Shown here: one piece after another, positions 12,229-24,467 of the stretch | Layout of the letters: every line of letters starts with the position of its first letter | Numbering within the stretch: the stretch's first letter is position 1 | Source of the DNA: Escallonia rubra | Taxonomy: Eukaryota; Streptophyta; Magnoliopsida; Escalloniales; Escalloniaceae | Direction: 5' to 3' | NCBI GenBank assembly: GCA_033065855.1 | Contig: JAVXUO010002397.1 | Span: forward strand, 124,001-188,000 | Length of the DNA stretch: 64,000 bases | Program-made: the position numbers and the translations under genes | Notes under the pieces: generated by a model | The model's database searches: none | What the model saw: only the letters and a program-made list of their open reading frames with translations | What the model was told of the DNA's origin: nothing

Positions 12229-12301
12229 GGGGGTGTAGCTCATATGGTAGAGCGCTCGCTTCGCATGCGAGAGGCACGGGGTTCGATTCCCCGCACCTCC
12301 A
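12229..12301 (+). tRNA. tRNA-Ala (anticodon CGC)
   Basis: Full cloverleaf without intron. The acceptor stem GGGGGTG pairs with CACCTCC (one G-U), followed by discriminator A. The D arm is GCTC-ATATGGTA-GAGC. The anticodon stem CTCGC/GCGAG encloses the loop TTCGCAT, giving anticodon CGC, which reads GCG (Ala). The T arm is CGGGG-TTCGATT-CCCCG. The A box (TAGCTCATATGGTAGAGC) and B box (GGTTCGATTCC) are intact and CCA is not encoded, as in plants. It is divergent from the BOB1-like gene. Confidence 0.96.
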
Positions 12302-12340
12302 TAATGTTATTATGGGGGAAAATAAATGCTTTCATAAATG

Positions 12341-12347
12341 TTTTTTT
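12341..12347 (+). terminator. T7 tract, possible Pol III terminator for tRNA-Ala
   Basis: First run of four or more T downstream of the tRNA, about 40 bp beyond its 3' end, followed by GTG. It is further away than usual but is the nearest candidate. Confidence 0.45.
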
Positions 12348-15300
12348 GTGATAAATTATCAGAAAATTTATTCAGTGATCAGTGGGAGCAATTAAAGGAG
12401 TATATTTTTCATTGATAGAAGAAATTATTTATAGATGAGGAACTAATAAGGTATAAAGACATAAATGCAATTCATGCTTGGAATTAGACATGTGTGCAAT
12501 TCTAAGTAAGCTTGGACGGTACCATTTAACAATTGGGAGCAATTTCTGAATTATGCAGACAGACATATAAGAGGGAAACACTTTAAATCAAGATTACAGA
12601 TTGGGGAATATCTGAAAGAATCTTTCAACATTGAAGTGTGATCAGCTGGGCTTTGATTAGTTGTTCTCATGGGGAATAATTGCTAGAAGTTTAAAGCTAC
12701 AACTTAGCTTTTGTGTGTAGCTAGTGTAATTCTACATATATATATAAGTAGAAGTTGTATAGCATTGGTATGTAAAGTGAACGGCTATATTCTTTTTGAA
12801 TGAAATACAAAAGACTTTGACAAAAAAAAAAAAAGCTCTCTTGTTGTGAAAGTTGCTCCGCTCACTAGTAATGTGCTGGATTTTTCTGGCAATCAAAAAA
12901 CGTTTGTGGCACGTTATGTTCAAGTTTTTATATCTATATTGTATATAAAGGGAAAACTCTTTTTGGTGTAATACCGTTTTGGTGTTACATAATTATCCAC
13001 TTAAAATGATGATGCTTGACATTTTATAATTTGTTTTCCTAAAAATGACACAAAACAAAAGCTTAAATAGTTAAAAATTACCTATAAAGAAGTATTATGT
13101 TTTCATAACTTAAAATTAAACACTTATCGTGATGCTCGATTGTTAAACAAAATTTATATTATTAGCTTTATTTTTGCAAGACGCTTCGCCCATGCCACGG
13201 TGACTCGTTACAATAATGACATAATCTACCTTGGCACTTGGAAACTGCTCTCAAGTAGTTCTCAGTTATGCATAGTGTCTCCTTTTTTTTTCATTAATTT
13301 GGTGCATGGGAAATTGAAAGAAGACTTGCATCCTTGTTACATTGTAGGAGTATTATTCTATGTACATAACATAAAAGTTTGGGTTAAATAACATGTGTAC
13401 CCGATGATATGAGATCTTGACAAGAAACTACTTATATAATATAAATATCCCTTACCACAATTATTTTAAATAGTTAGGAATAAGGAGACCATCCGACTTA
13501 ATTATGCAATATCTCGTTTCAGCAAAAACACAAAGAGTGAGACACGTTTAAAACAAAAACAAAAATCTCTAATTGCCCCATGAGATAATTGAAATGTCTT
13601 TGGGCTCCAATTATGGTCAATCCAATCACAATACCCCGTTAAACAATGTGCTTAGATGATCCTTTTCCTGTCCGATCTAGATCCTTGGCAAACCTTATAT
13701 TTTTCGAACGAGATTTGCCAGTGAGAATGTTGTGTGTAAGAGAAAAAATGTTACCTTGGTTACATGACATGGAAAACAAGAGAAAAAAGACGTCATCAAC
13801 ATCAACCAGGGACAGATTCAGGAAGTCTAATTGAATGACACCAAACAAGAAAAAAAATTAATGGCTAGCAAAAATAAATTCAGAAGGTTCAAATTTACAT
13901 AAAATATGGTTTATTTAATTGTAGAAGTTCACTATTGAAAGTGATTTATTTAACTTGGTAAGGTTAATCGATAAAAAGTTATTAATCTTCCATGAAAGAA
14001 ACTATATGTACTTGTATGTATAATGTGTTACTAATGTGATTATTAGTTATACGAGGACAATAGTGCATGTATAAGTTACTATACTATATTTTAAACTAAC
14101 AAGAACTAACCTTGATATATTTTTGTTTGTTTGTAATATGAAGATTTAGAATTTGAAAAAATCAAGATAGAGTAAGGAAAAGACAAACACAAAGATTATG
14201 ATAGCCCGTGGCACAAAAAGTTAAGAAAAAAAAATAATACATTAATGTTATAATGTAGTGGTATTTTTGTAAATATTTTAAATATAATTTCCTGTTACTT
14301 TAAAAATTAAAAAAAAAATTCAAAATTTGGGGGGTAGCCCTGCTCCTCCTCTGACATCAACAATGGAGGAACGATCAATTCTCTAAGCAAAAAAGAAAAA
14401 ATAAAATAAAATGGCAGGTGCGCCAAATTATTTTTTTTTCCTTTTTACATGAAAATCAGTAAGGCTTAAGGGAATCTAAAGTCAATTGTTGTACGCAGTC
14501 GTGGGAGCCTAAACTTGGATGTTCCGTGTATTTTGATGCTCATTAAAGGTGATCCTTAAACCAATTAACCTTCGATGTATGTTGTCATGTTTTTAGGCAA
14601 CAAAAGTGTCACTCGAAATTAATGGATTGAATGGAGATTGAACACAGTCCATAAAATCCTATCTAGATCGATGTAGATCGAGTCGACATGAGCTTCCAAA
14701 TCCAGGCCAATCCAAAGTCCCGTTATCTGACAATACTTAGATTTGAATTGCACCGAGTCAACGGTGGACTTTAGCCAAACCAAAAACGTATATTAACTTG
14801 TAAATTTATACTCTCAGTTTTTTAAGAAATGTCGATTTTTATACCCTTAGATGCTTTTTCACACCTCACTTGCATTAAAAAACATAATAAATTCTTTTTG
14901 CTATATTTTAAAGTGATAAGTGAAAATGTAGACAATTACAATATATTGTGAAAATAGACATTTCTAATCATTGACAAGAATAACTTTTGACCCGTAAAAG
15001 TTTCAACAAAATTGCAATATATCCTTGTAAAACTCTTTTTGAACCTTTATGCAAACTTGCCCACAATAATTTGAAAATTCGCATTTAGGTTTCCGGCGGT
15101 TTATTGGCATAAATTGCTCATTCAAACTTCCTTTTAAGGAGTCCTACATGCCTCCAGAAAGCTAACTACGTGAAGGATATTTTTAGGAAGTTACAAATGC
15201 AAATTTTGCTAACATTTCACTTGTAAAGATTGACTCAAATTAATTATGCGACAAATACATAATTTCATTTTTATCTGTGTTTTGTGCACGTGAAGTAGTG

Positions 15301-15559
15301 TTTGTGGGCGCGCGCGAGTTATTAGTTGGTTTGACTACTATTGGATAAATGAAATGAGATCCAATCCAATCAAGTTTAAAAAATCTTATTGAATTGGACT
15401 AATCTTTCTAAATCAAGTCCAATCCAACCAATTGACAGGCCACACAAGGTGACCCCTAGAGAAACAAAAAAAAAAAAAAAAAAGAGGAAAACTTCTCATG
15501 AAATTGCAAGGTAAGGAGTCCATTTATGGGAAGTTTAAAAGTCTCTAATCTCTCGTCTT
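12348..15559. other. Intergenic, AT-rich; no supported gene
   Basis: Overlapping short frames such as 13639-13848 are open on both strands and look non-coding. Poly(A) tracts occur at about 12824-12834 and 15466-15483, and a short GCGCGCGCG run at about 15308. Confidence 0.4.
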
Positions 15560-15745
15560 GGGATCAAAATCCTCTCCAGTACAGTAGAAGTACTATATAG
15601 CATTTAACGACAAAAGATTGTCATCGAAAGTGTTTTGTCGCTGGTACTAAAATTTATAATGACAATTTTTTGTCATTAAAAAATATTTAACAGCATTTTT
15701 TGGTATAACACATTTGTTTGTACAGTAGAGAATCCTAATCCCTTG
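15560..15745. mobile_element. Small MITE, probably Mutator-like, 186 bp
   Basis: Terminal inverted repeats: left GGGATCAAAATCCTCTCC and GTACAG; right reverse-complemented GGGATTAGGATTCTCTAC and TGTACA. Flanking 9-mers TCTCGTCTT (15551-15559) and ACTTGTCTT (15746-15754) match at 7 of 9 positions, consistent with an old Mutator-type TSD. The interior has TTTAACGACAAAAGATTGTC and related palindromes, like the elements at 1173 and 6750. Confidence 0.6.
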
Positions 15746-15757
15746 ACTTGTCTTACT

Positions 15758-17600
15758 TCCAGGAAAGCCACCACACTGATATACATAACGGTATTCTTGA
15801 TTTATCTGACATTGCTACTGATGCTTGGAAAGGTAATTCCTGTCCCTTTGCTAAAACCCTTCATTCATCTATTGGGTTACTTTTAGATGGTTGTTGACTT
15901 TTCATTGTCTCCTTTTGTTGATTACATTTTAAAAAGAAACATAATTTGCAATACAATATTGCAACTATACAGAGTACTATATTGTTACTCCATTCATTGA
16001 CTTTCTGGTTGAGTCTTAAAAAATGTACTTTCAGCAACCTCAAGTGGTGCTCTTGATCTTACCATTTTGCTGAGTCTACAACTGAGGAGTAATCATATGT
16101 ACATTCTGTCAACTCTTTCTGCAAAAAATGTGCTCAAGGGGGATGAAGAAGTTGAACAGCTTCCATTGAGGGTTATTTTGTTCGGTCAAAGTGTCTTGGT
16201 TAGTGGTGCAAAGATGGATTCCTAACTGCTGGGGCTAGTTGGGGGTTTTCAGGGTAAGAAGAGATAGAGAAAGTGCCTGAATTTTTCTTGCTTATATACT
16301 GGTGTAGAATGTTAGCTTGGGTGCTGTAACCTGAAAGTGCCTTGACAAGATGGTATAGATGTTTGCTGTGTACTGGGATCGTAGAGTTTTGGTCTTGCTA
16401 ATATATTGGTGTAGAATGTTAGTTTGTATGTCATTTACATGTTTACGATCAAATTTGTTGCGCAGGCATAACAATTCGTGGTTGCATTGCTCTTTAATTT
16501 GCTTCTTCTTCCTATTCATCTTCTATTTTTGTTCCTAATCTTATACTGCGGGCAAATTGTATACTTTTTGTTGTGGGGAAATCGTATGCAGAAACTTTGT
16601 TCTCTGTATTGTAAGAGTTACCAAGCTGAGATGTTTGCAAACTAGAAAGGCTTTTTAAGTCGTGGTTCAAAGGTGACGATCCCTTCAAAGTTTGGCCTCG
16701 TTGAACGAGGATACTCTGGTTATCCAGAATACCCTCAGACATCGATGGTTTTTGTTAGGTTGGTCAGGTACCCTATCCTCAAAATCTGTTTTCTTCTTTC
16801 TCGATATATTAGAGTTTCTCTGTTTGTTATTATCTTTGTGTCAAATTTGGATCTTAAATGAACATCCAAGACAAAAACAAACACCTACTGATGTATCCTT
16901 CTGCATTAACCCAGGACAACCTGTGTTCGTTGCAACCTTTATCCTTCCGGTATACGTGTTGATGAGTCTGGAGAAACAAATTTGGTGATAGTTAGCATAT
17001 ACTTTCAGTTCAATCATAGCAGAAATTAGCACACTTGTTTCTAATCAAGTCTTTATTGGCATATTGCAGCCACGTTATTTCTGACTTCACACACGCATTT
17101 GATCAACTGACGTTTTGCATATGAGACTTGTTGCTCATCCACATATACATTTACTTAAAGTGGATTTGATTGTGGCTTCTCTTGGGAATTCCAGGTTCAC
17201 CTGTCCTGATGGCTGTTTTCAGTCGGTGACAGAACTGAATTCAACAAATATATATGATTTCCTGTTATTCATAAGTTGGGATTGTGGACCAGAATGGTGA
17301 GCTCGATCTATTCGTAAACTTTTACGGCATAGCCTTTGCTGAAGCTGGTGTACATGTTGCGCGTGTCATCATATGAATTAGCTGCTATATGTTACATATG
17401 ACCAAGGTGCGTATGGACTATAAGTCCTATGTGACACATAAATGTCCATATGAAGAAACAGTAGGCATAAGCAATTGTGCCTTGGTTCTTAAAAACTAGT
17501 GTATGGCTTTTACAAGTAAGAAGGTGCAGCTTCGCTGAATGTGACGTGGTAAAGGAAAGGATAACAGATGAGTTTGGTTATATTTCACCTGTGTTTTAAG
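15758..17600 (+). pseudogene. Unrecognised gene-like remnant upstream of the lipase-like gene
   Basis: Several plus-strand segments look like exons but do not join into one frame. At about 15764-15834 an AG|...|GTAATT-bounded segment can read ESHHTDIHNGILDLSD. From about 16036 a frame reads SSGALDLTILLSLQL and runs to LFGQSVLVSGAKMDS before a stop. Near 16673 a frame contains KFGLVERGYSGYPEYPQTS. Around 17280-17370 a frame reads QNGELDLFVNFYGIAFAEAG. Stops and frame changes intervene, and I do not recognise the family. It could be a decayed gene, an unannotated multi-exon gene, or 5' leader sequence of the gene starting at 17890. Confidence 0.3.
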
Positions 17601-17889
17601 CTAATCTTTCGACATTGAATAAATGTATGGTCAAACCATACCACGATCTGTTTCTTTTCTTCACCCTAATATGGGGTATCGAGGTAGATACTCTTTTTTT
17701 GGTGATCTTTTAGTGAAAATGAGATGGTACCTTTTGAAGGATCTGTAGAAAATAATGCTCACTCTTTGTTGTATGTGCCGACTGTATACCATAGATATCA
17801 ATCAGTCCTGTATATGCTTTGCTTCCACTCAGGCAGATTTCTAGTCAAGGATAGCAGGACGAAGATTGAGAAAGAAGCTTTTGTTACCA

Positions 17890-19210
17890 ATGGCCTCTGA
17901 GATGTTTGGTCGTTCAGGACCGCTCCACCTGACCGTTGTTGATTGGTAAGATCACTTTGCACCTATGCTTGATGTTCTTATTTGTTTCACAACCCAGATA
18001 TTAAAATTGTGAATGTACATATCGAATGCCTGCTTGGAGGCTTCCTGCTTCACTGTATTGGCCTAATAGTTTGGTCCATGTAGGTGCTTTTTGGCCTTTT
18101 TTCTGTTTCCATAGGCTTGATAGAGAAATGGTTCTTCATTTTTGAAGGACCAAAAACATACTTCTTCCAAAGTTGCCTCTCTCTAGTCGTCTGATTTTGG
18201 GATTTGATCAATGTTTACATTCTTTTAGGAAAAACATACATCACCGAAGATCAATTGCTGCCAGTTTGGTTCAGGGAGTGTACACTTTGGAATGTGATCG
18301 CCAAGAGAACCGCCAAGGGCCTTATGCTCTAGCTCCTCCCTGGTGGGACTTTTTCCATTTCCAGTTATTCCGTGTGCTGTTCGATGAAGCTGATCATTCA
18401 ATTTTTGGCGCCATTTACGAGTTCAGATTCCCATCTTCCTATCCTAATCACTTTGGCCAACACCAAAACCCCCCAAGATATGTCATTGCCTTCCGAGGCA
18501 CGATCCCCAAATCAAGCACCAGATCACAGGATCTTATGTTGGATCTGAAGGTTATTCGCAACAGACTTGAAGAGAGCTCCCGGTTTCTGCGCGCTATGCA
18601 GGCTGTCCAAGACACGGTTGCTTTCGCTGGCGCTGCCAACACCTGGTTGGCTGGTCACTCGCTAGGTTCAGCCATAGCACTTCTTGCTGGAAGGAACATG
18701 GTAAAGATGGGTTGCCACCTTGAAAGTTACCTCTTTAATCCGCCATTCATTTCTGCGCCAGTAGAACGCATCAAACATGAAAAGTTGAAGCACGGGGTCC
18801 GCTTTCTGAGTAGTGCCATCACCGCTGGGCTCGCCGTTGCTGTAAATGGTCGCGGTCAAAGCTCTCAGACTGGATACCCGTTTGCTGCATTATCTACCTG
18901 GATACCCTACCTTTTTGTGAATCCATCTGATCCTATTTGCTCAGAGTATGTAAGTTACTTTGAACATAGAGAAAAAATGGTTACCTTCGGTGCTGGAGCT
19001 ATTGGGAGGCTCGCAACACAAAATTCAGTCGCTAGTCTATTGTCAGGAGCATTGGGGAAAGAAATGGAGCCATCGCATCTCCTTCCGTCGGCTTACATGA
19101 CCGTTAACCGTTGTCCTTGTTCGGATATTAAGCAAGCTCATGGAATCCAGCAGTGGTGGAAACTGGAAACCACATCCACACTGGCAGCCAGGCTACATCA
19201 GTTCACGTAA
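17890..19210 (+). CDS. Alpha/beta-hydrolase, lipase class 3-like (At4g10955 type)
   Basis: Predicted serine esterase/lipase of the plant family often labelled 'GDSL esterase/lipase At4g10955-like', although the fold is that of class 3 lipases; the substrate is unknown. Exon 1 is 17890-17945 and encodes MASEMFGRSGPLHLTVVD plus two bases of a split Trp codon. Exon 2 is 18229-19210. Joining at GTAAGA and TTTTAG restores W-KNIHHRRSIAASLVQG and gives 345 aa. The ATG at 17890 is preferred to the in-intron ATG at 18173 because exon 1 supplies the conserved GPLHLT N-terminus. The family block is PPWWDFFHFQL (55-65). FRGT (107-110) is the likely oxyanion strand. The nucleophile elbow is GHSLG with Ser163. 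The C-terminal YFEHR and HGIQQWWK blocks also fit. No signal peptide is evident. Confidence 0.9.
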
Positions 19211-19700
19211 CAGTCTTCTAAAGCTGCGTCAAAGCACAATGTACAACTTGTACTCTTTGAATTTGCTTTCTAAAACTTTGATTCAGTTGTTTTATCTTTT
19301 TCCCTAATCTGGCCTTTTTGCGCTTCCCGAATCTCTTGCATGAACATTTGATTGATTGACCACTTAATCATGGACCTTTATCATTTGATTAAAAGCTGTA
19401 CTAGCTGGGCATCTCTTAACCAACATGATCTCTACTGTCTCTTCGGAAACTAATGGATACTTCGTTGGTTGCAGAAGCCTCTTATAATTTACGTTCTTGC
19501 CTCAAATCAATCTCACACCAGAACCTTTGCTCCCGTTTCGTGCAACTCATCTGTACGTAGTCTATAGGCATGCATGCACACAGTTTGCGGTTGGTTAATC
19601 GGTAGGAGAAGAGAACGATTGCTGTAATATAGTACGTTTATCATAGGATAATTAACTCTCGTACTTATAAGAACAGCGCCAATCACATCCCAGAACAAAA
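19211..19700. other. 3' flank of the lipase-like gene
   Basis: Presumed 3' UTR and spacer up to the Copia insertion. No gene is seen. Confidence 0.5.
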
Positions 19701-19705
19701 AGGAA

Positions 19706-19962
19706 TGTCAAAATGGTATTGATTTCTGGATGTGTGTATTTCTCATTTACAGGTAGCTGTATTTATATACACCAAAGAACCAAACTAAGGCCTAAAATTA
19801 AGCTATACATATGACAATGTTAGAACTAAGCCCAAGACCTAAGCTGTACGGAAGGAAAGGTAATAGATCATGGACGTCGTGATTCTGGGCTGTCAAGATC
19901 CTAGAGCTAAGCCCAGATTTAAGTTGCACAATCCTTGGCTGAATTTTTGTAATACGGTAAGA
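19706..19962 (-). repeat. 3' LTR of the Copia element
   Basis: Reads TCTTACCG... to ...TTTTGACA on the minus strand and carries a TATA-like GTATATAAATAC (about 19757-19770). The adjacent TTGAGGAG just inside is the remnant polypurine tract. Confidence 0.8.
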
Positions 19963-19966
19963 CTCC

Positions 19967-20629
19967 TCAAGTTGGAGCATGAAGATCACAAATGCCCAAC
20001 TTGAATGTTAAATACTGAAATTGATCATGACCAAGAGACTTTGTAGACAAATAAGCAAGTTGATCATGAGAAGAAATTCTAATGGTGCAGATCAAACCCT
20101 TTTGCAATTTTTCACGAACGATGTGGCAATCGATCTCGCTATGTTTAGTACGTTCATGGAAATCTGGGTTGATAGCAATGTGTAAAGCAGCTTGATTATC
20201 ACAATAAAGGGGTACTGGAGTTGTCAAAGGCATGCCAAGATCTCGTAAGAGAAATGAAAGCCATGTAAGTTCACATGTTGCAACAGCCATAGAACGATAT
20301 TTGGCTTCAGCAGATGATCGTGAAACATTTGTTTGCTTCTTTTTCTTCCAAGAAATGGGACTCGAACAAAAAAAAATGCAATATTCTGTTGTGGAACGTC
20401 GAGTCATGGGGCAGCTTGCCCAATCAGAGCCGCAAAAGGCTTTTAATGTAAGATCAGACTTGCTACAAAGAAAAATGCCTTGGCCGGGAGAACCCTTCAA
20501 ATAGTGCATTAAACGATGGGCAGCATCAAGATGAGGTTGCCGAGGTTGATGCGTGAACTGGCTTAATATTTTGACAGTATGAACAATATCAAGGCAAGTG
20601 ACAGTAAGGTAGATTAGGCGACCAACCAG
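19967..20629 (-). pseudogene. Copia RNase H domain, broken
   Basis: The frame 20509-19967 carries the Copia RNase H hallmarks: HYLKG, GSDWA, SRSSAEAKYR, YCDNQAA, and the terminal KLGICDLHAPT next to the polypurine tract. It is cut off from the reverse transcriptase by a frame break between 20509 and 20630. Confidence 0.88.
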
Positions 20630-21715
20630 TCATCTATACGGAGACGGATCAGAGAGTATGGCTCCTGTTGAATTTGAAAGTTTTAAGTTTTGTTCCATGG
20701 GAAACTCGGATGGGCGAGCACCAGTGAGGCCACAATCATCAAGGATGTCGAGGGTATACTTGCGTTGACAGAGATATAGACCACGAGATGAGCGTGTAAC
20801 TTCGATGCCCAAGAAATATTTCAAAAACCTAAGTTTGTATGAAATTGGCCGCAAAGACGAGCTTTGATAGATTGAAGTAAAGTGGCATTTGAACATGTTA
20901 TAAGAATGTCATCAACGTAAACAAGAACAAAAGCTGAAACACCCTTTTGACGAAGAATAAATAAAGAGTAGTCAGCTTGAGACTGGATGAAGCCAAGGCT
21001 GAAGAGCATTAGAAAATTTAGAAAACCAATTGCAAGGAGCCTGTTTGAGACCGTATAGGGACTTTTGGAGCTTGCAAACAAGGTGGTCCATTTTGCGTCG
21101 ATAACCAGGTGGTGGAGTCATGTATACATCTTCAGCAAGGTCTCCATGTAAGAAAGCATTGTGGACATCCAACTGATGAATTGACCAATGACGTGCAACA
21201 ACAATAGTGAGAAGAACACGAACAGTGACATGTTTGGCAACATGTGCAAAGGTGTCATGGTTATCAACTCCCTCAATTTGGGTGTAGCCTTTATTAACAA
21301 GACGAGTCTTGTAGCGTTCAATAGATCCACCAGCTCGACGTTTGATCTTGAAAACCCATTTAGACTCAATGGCTTTCTTATCAGGAGGTAGAGGAACAAG
21401 TGACCATGTATTGTTTCTGGTCAAGGCAACAATTTCGGATTGCATTGCATCTCGCCATTCCTGAAAATTCATGGCTTGGTGGAAACTAGTTGGCTCATTA
21501 GTAACCGTTAAGGCAGTAAGAAAAGATTTATGAGGTAAAGAAAAATGATGATAGCTCAAGGAAAAGGCAAGAGGATGACAAGTACCTTGTCTAGTAGACG
21601 AAGATGAAGCGGAACGGGCAATAGACACATAGTAATCTTTGAGATAACTTGGTGGTTTATGAGTGCGAAGAGGTCTACCGACAGATATAACAGGTTCATT
21701 AGGAGCGGGAGACAT
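20630..21715 (-). pseudogene. Copia reverse transcriptase, frameshifted
   Basis: Two or three overlapping frames together cover the Copia RT. 21715-20972 has the [36 protein letters not shown] and LYGLKQAP blocks. 21081-20821 has the catalytic YVDD. 20896-20630 has KYFLGIEV. At least two frameshifts separate these parts, so no full RT can be made. Confidence 0.9.
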
Positions 21716-22925
21716 AGGAGTAGAATGTGTATCAGTAGGTGGGGAAGGAGGAAAAGGTGTAACAGGTAGCTAGTTAGTAATAGGAAAGGTGGGTATGGGA
21801 GAAGGTGACTCTGTTTCAGCTGGAGGTAAAGGAAAAACAGAAGAGGACGAGAGGGTGGGAGAATGATGGATATGATAAGGAAAAATGGTCTCATGAAAGA
21901 CAATGTCACGCGTAACATAAATGGTCTTGGTGAATAAGTCATAGACTTTAAAACCTTTTTGACCATAAGGATATTCCACAAAAATGCCAAAAATGCCAAG
22001 AGAAGCACGTTTGTCAAATTTGTAGGTAATATTAGTGCTACGTGCAAAACAAAGACAACCAAAAACTTTAAGATATGATACATTAGGTTGTTTTTGGAAA
22101 AGAATTTCATGAGGGGTTTTATATTTTATGATAGGGGATGGTAGACGATTTATTAGGTAGGTTGTTGTAAGGACGCATTCCCCCCAAAATTATAATGGTA
22201 AGTTAGCTTGGAATCGTAATGCTCGAGCAATGTTTAGGAGGTGACGATGTTTACGTTCCACAACACCATTTTGTTAAGGAGTAGAAACACAACTAGATTG
22301 TTGATCGACACCTAAAGAATGGAAGAACTGATAAGTATCTTTGTTAAAAAATTCACGAGCATTATCTGAGCGAACTTGGCAAATGGAAGTGTTAAATTGG
22401 GTTTTGGCCATAGTGAAAAAATAACGGATTAGACTATTGGCTTCAGTTTTATGGTTCATTAAATAAACCCATGTGCTACGGGAAGAATCATCGACAATGA
22501 TGAGAAAATAATGTGCATCCATTAAAGAGGTTGTGCGATAGGGGCCCCAAATGTCAATATGAATTAACTCAAAACAGAACTTTGTACTAATCGTACTAAT
22601 TGAAAAAGGTAATCGAGTTTGTTTGGCAACTGGGCATACAGTGCAAGTACATTTATTTGAAATGGAAATAGTACTATCTAATGCTGTGAGGTTAGGGGGG
22701 AGAGAAAAAAACGGGATGACCAAGACGCCAATGCCATAGATCGAAGTGTGAGCCAGGAAGCGTTGTAGATGCCATAGATAGAGATAAGTCCAAGAAGTAA
22801 AGACCACCGCGCCTTTTACTCGTTGCCAAAATCATCTTCGTCTGTGGGTCCTGAAAAGTACAAGAGTCATGAAAAAAGACGACAATGTAGGGAGAATGAG
22901 CGGTTAACTTACTAATAGACAACAA
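21716..22925 (-). pseudogene. Copia GAG-pre-integrase and integrase region, broken
   Basis: 22925-22692 holds the end of the protease region (LLSISKLT-like) and a GAG-pre-integrase block (WHWRLGHP). 22807-22274 holds the zinc-binding C-x2-C part (KCTCTVCPVAKQ) and integrase core pieces (HIDIWGPY, RSDNAREF). The C-terminal linker continues in other frames (GYPYGQKG-like, 21979-21770). Confidence 0.88.
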
Positions 22926-22998
22926 ATTGAAGTTGAATGAAGGAACATGTAGAACATCAGGAAGAGTGAGGTTGGGAATTAAATGGACACTACCAATT

Positions 22999-23181
22999 CC
23001 AAACTAAGGCCAAAAATTAAGTTATACATATGGCAATGCTAGAACTAGGCCCAAGACCTAAGCTGTACAAAAGGAAATGTAATAGATCATGGAGGTCGTG
23101 ATTCTGGGCTGTCAAGATCCTAGAGGTAAGCCCAGATTTAAGCTGCACAATCCTTGACTGAATTTGTGTAATACGGTAAGA
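22999..23181 (-). repeat. Truncated 5' LTR of the Copia element
   Basis: Matches the outer 180 bp of the 3' LTR and then stops abruptly at CCAAACTAAGG, joining directly to late protease sequence (IGSVHLIPNLTLPDVLHV). This marks the internal deletion junction. Confidence 0.85.
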
Positions 23182-23186
23182 AGGAA

Positions 23187-24459
23187 ATGAGGTCATCAGG
23201 AGAATGTTCAACAGCAGTATTTGCATCGCAGCTAATTCGTTACAGCGTTAGCCTCGCCGTAAGAAAAAGAAAGCACAAGTTATTGTCTACGCAAATATTT
23301 GAAAGCTGTAGTTCCAGAACAAGTTGGAGGCTTTGCAGAATGCTTGACCCAGTGAAACAGAAGAGGCTTTGTACCTAGTTTCAGTCAGAAGTGACCCTGG
23401 GCCGAGTTCGTGTTAACATTTTTGTTAAAATTTCAGCTTTATGAGTTCATTCATTTGCACCTCTACTGTAGCCTATAGCTTTAGTTATTTCATGTGTAGC
23501 TGTTCCATTCTCTTAATATAGGAGTGCATCTCCTGCAGAAATAGTCAACTAAAAGCAACCATTCGTTGCCTAAAAGGATCTAATTGCACAAGAATCTACG
23601 ACTCCGGATGTGAATTTAGCTCCCCCAATTGCCCCATAATATGAAATTGACGATCATATAATAGAGCCATGGATGAGAGAAAAACTTCCAAGTTCCAACC
23701 TTCAACTGGTCGCCCAAAAAGGTCAATTATAAGAAAATTTCTCTAGACTTATGTGAACATAGCAACGCGAACATTTTCAGACTGATTACAAAGATCTCGT
23801 CACTCGGATGAGCTATAGATAGAAGAAAACCAATGTGCATGAGCACTGAGCAGCCTCGTATTTGCTAATATGCCTGGAGTCGCCTTCGAAAGGCAACCCA
23901 AGTAACTTTGTGTCCCTGTTCTTCTTATAGTTCCGTGCCACCAAAAAAATTTGGAGATGTATGCTAGGCATATATTAGCCCAAATAAGGAGCTCAAATTC
24001 TGTTGAAGTGGACCTTTTCTTGGTGATTTAGTCACTGCACTGCATGTGGTTTTGACAAAAAAAAAAACAGCAAGCCTTTAGTCCTACGGCCCTGCCCCAT
24101 CTAAGGTTCAAGTGTGTCTAGCGTAAGCACAGCCCAAGTCTCATCAGCAAAGTCTTTGTAATCATCGCAAACGCACAAATGGTTTCGTTGGAAGTATCGC
24201 AGAAAATGTAACTAAAAGTTCAGTGTAATAGCTTGGGCAAGGCACAGATAAGGTCGTCCTCTAAAGTTCATTCACGCCCCTTTTAATCGTCACTGGTACT
24301 TTCGCACTGAACATCAGAATGGGTAGTCATATAACTAAATTTTCTGTTGTAAATCCGGTGTAACAGTCAATTTGTCCTCCCCCCTTGCTCGTGGGAGAGT
24401 AGGATCCGAACACAAGTTATCATAACGTACAAGTCTAGTACTAAGAAGAAACTTTTTCA
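23187..24459. other. Intergenic, no supported gene
   Basis: Unique AT-rich sequence between two transposons. The plus-strand frame 23187-23378 has no recognised domain. Confidence 0.4.
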
Positions 24460-24467
24460 CATACAAG

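Larger units (their letters stand above)
19706..23181 (-). mobile_element. Deleted Ty1/Copia LTR retrotransposon with 5-bp TSD
   Basis: The element is on the minus strand and is bounded by AGGAA at 19701-19705 and 23182-23186. The 3' LTR is 19706-19962. The 5' LTR survives only as 22999-23181. By eye the two differ at about 13 sites over 180 bp (about 93% identical), so this is not a very recent insertion. The order LTR, integrase, reverse transcriptase, RNase H, LTR is Copia-type. The rest of the 5' LTR, the primer-binding site, gag and most of the protease are missing, and pol is broken by stops and frameshifts. The element is 3.48 kb and cannot be autonomous. Confidence 0.92.

Noticed and set aside
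18173..18228. ATG at 18173 as start of the lipase-like protein
   Set aside because: Its first 19 residues are unlike the family, whereas the exon at 17890-17945 spliced to 18229 gives the conserved GPLHLT start in phase.
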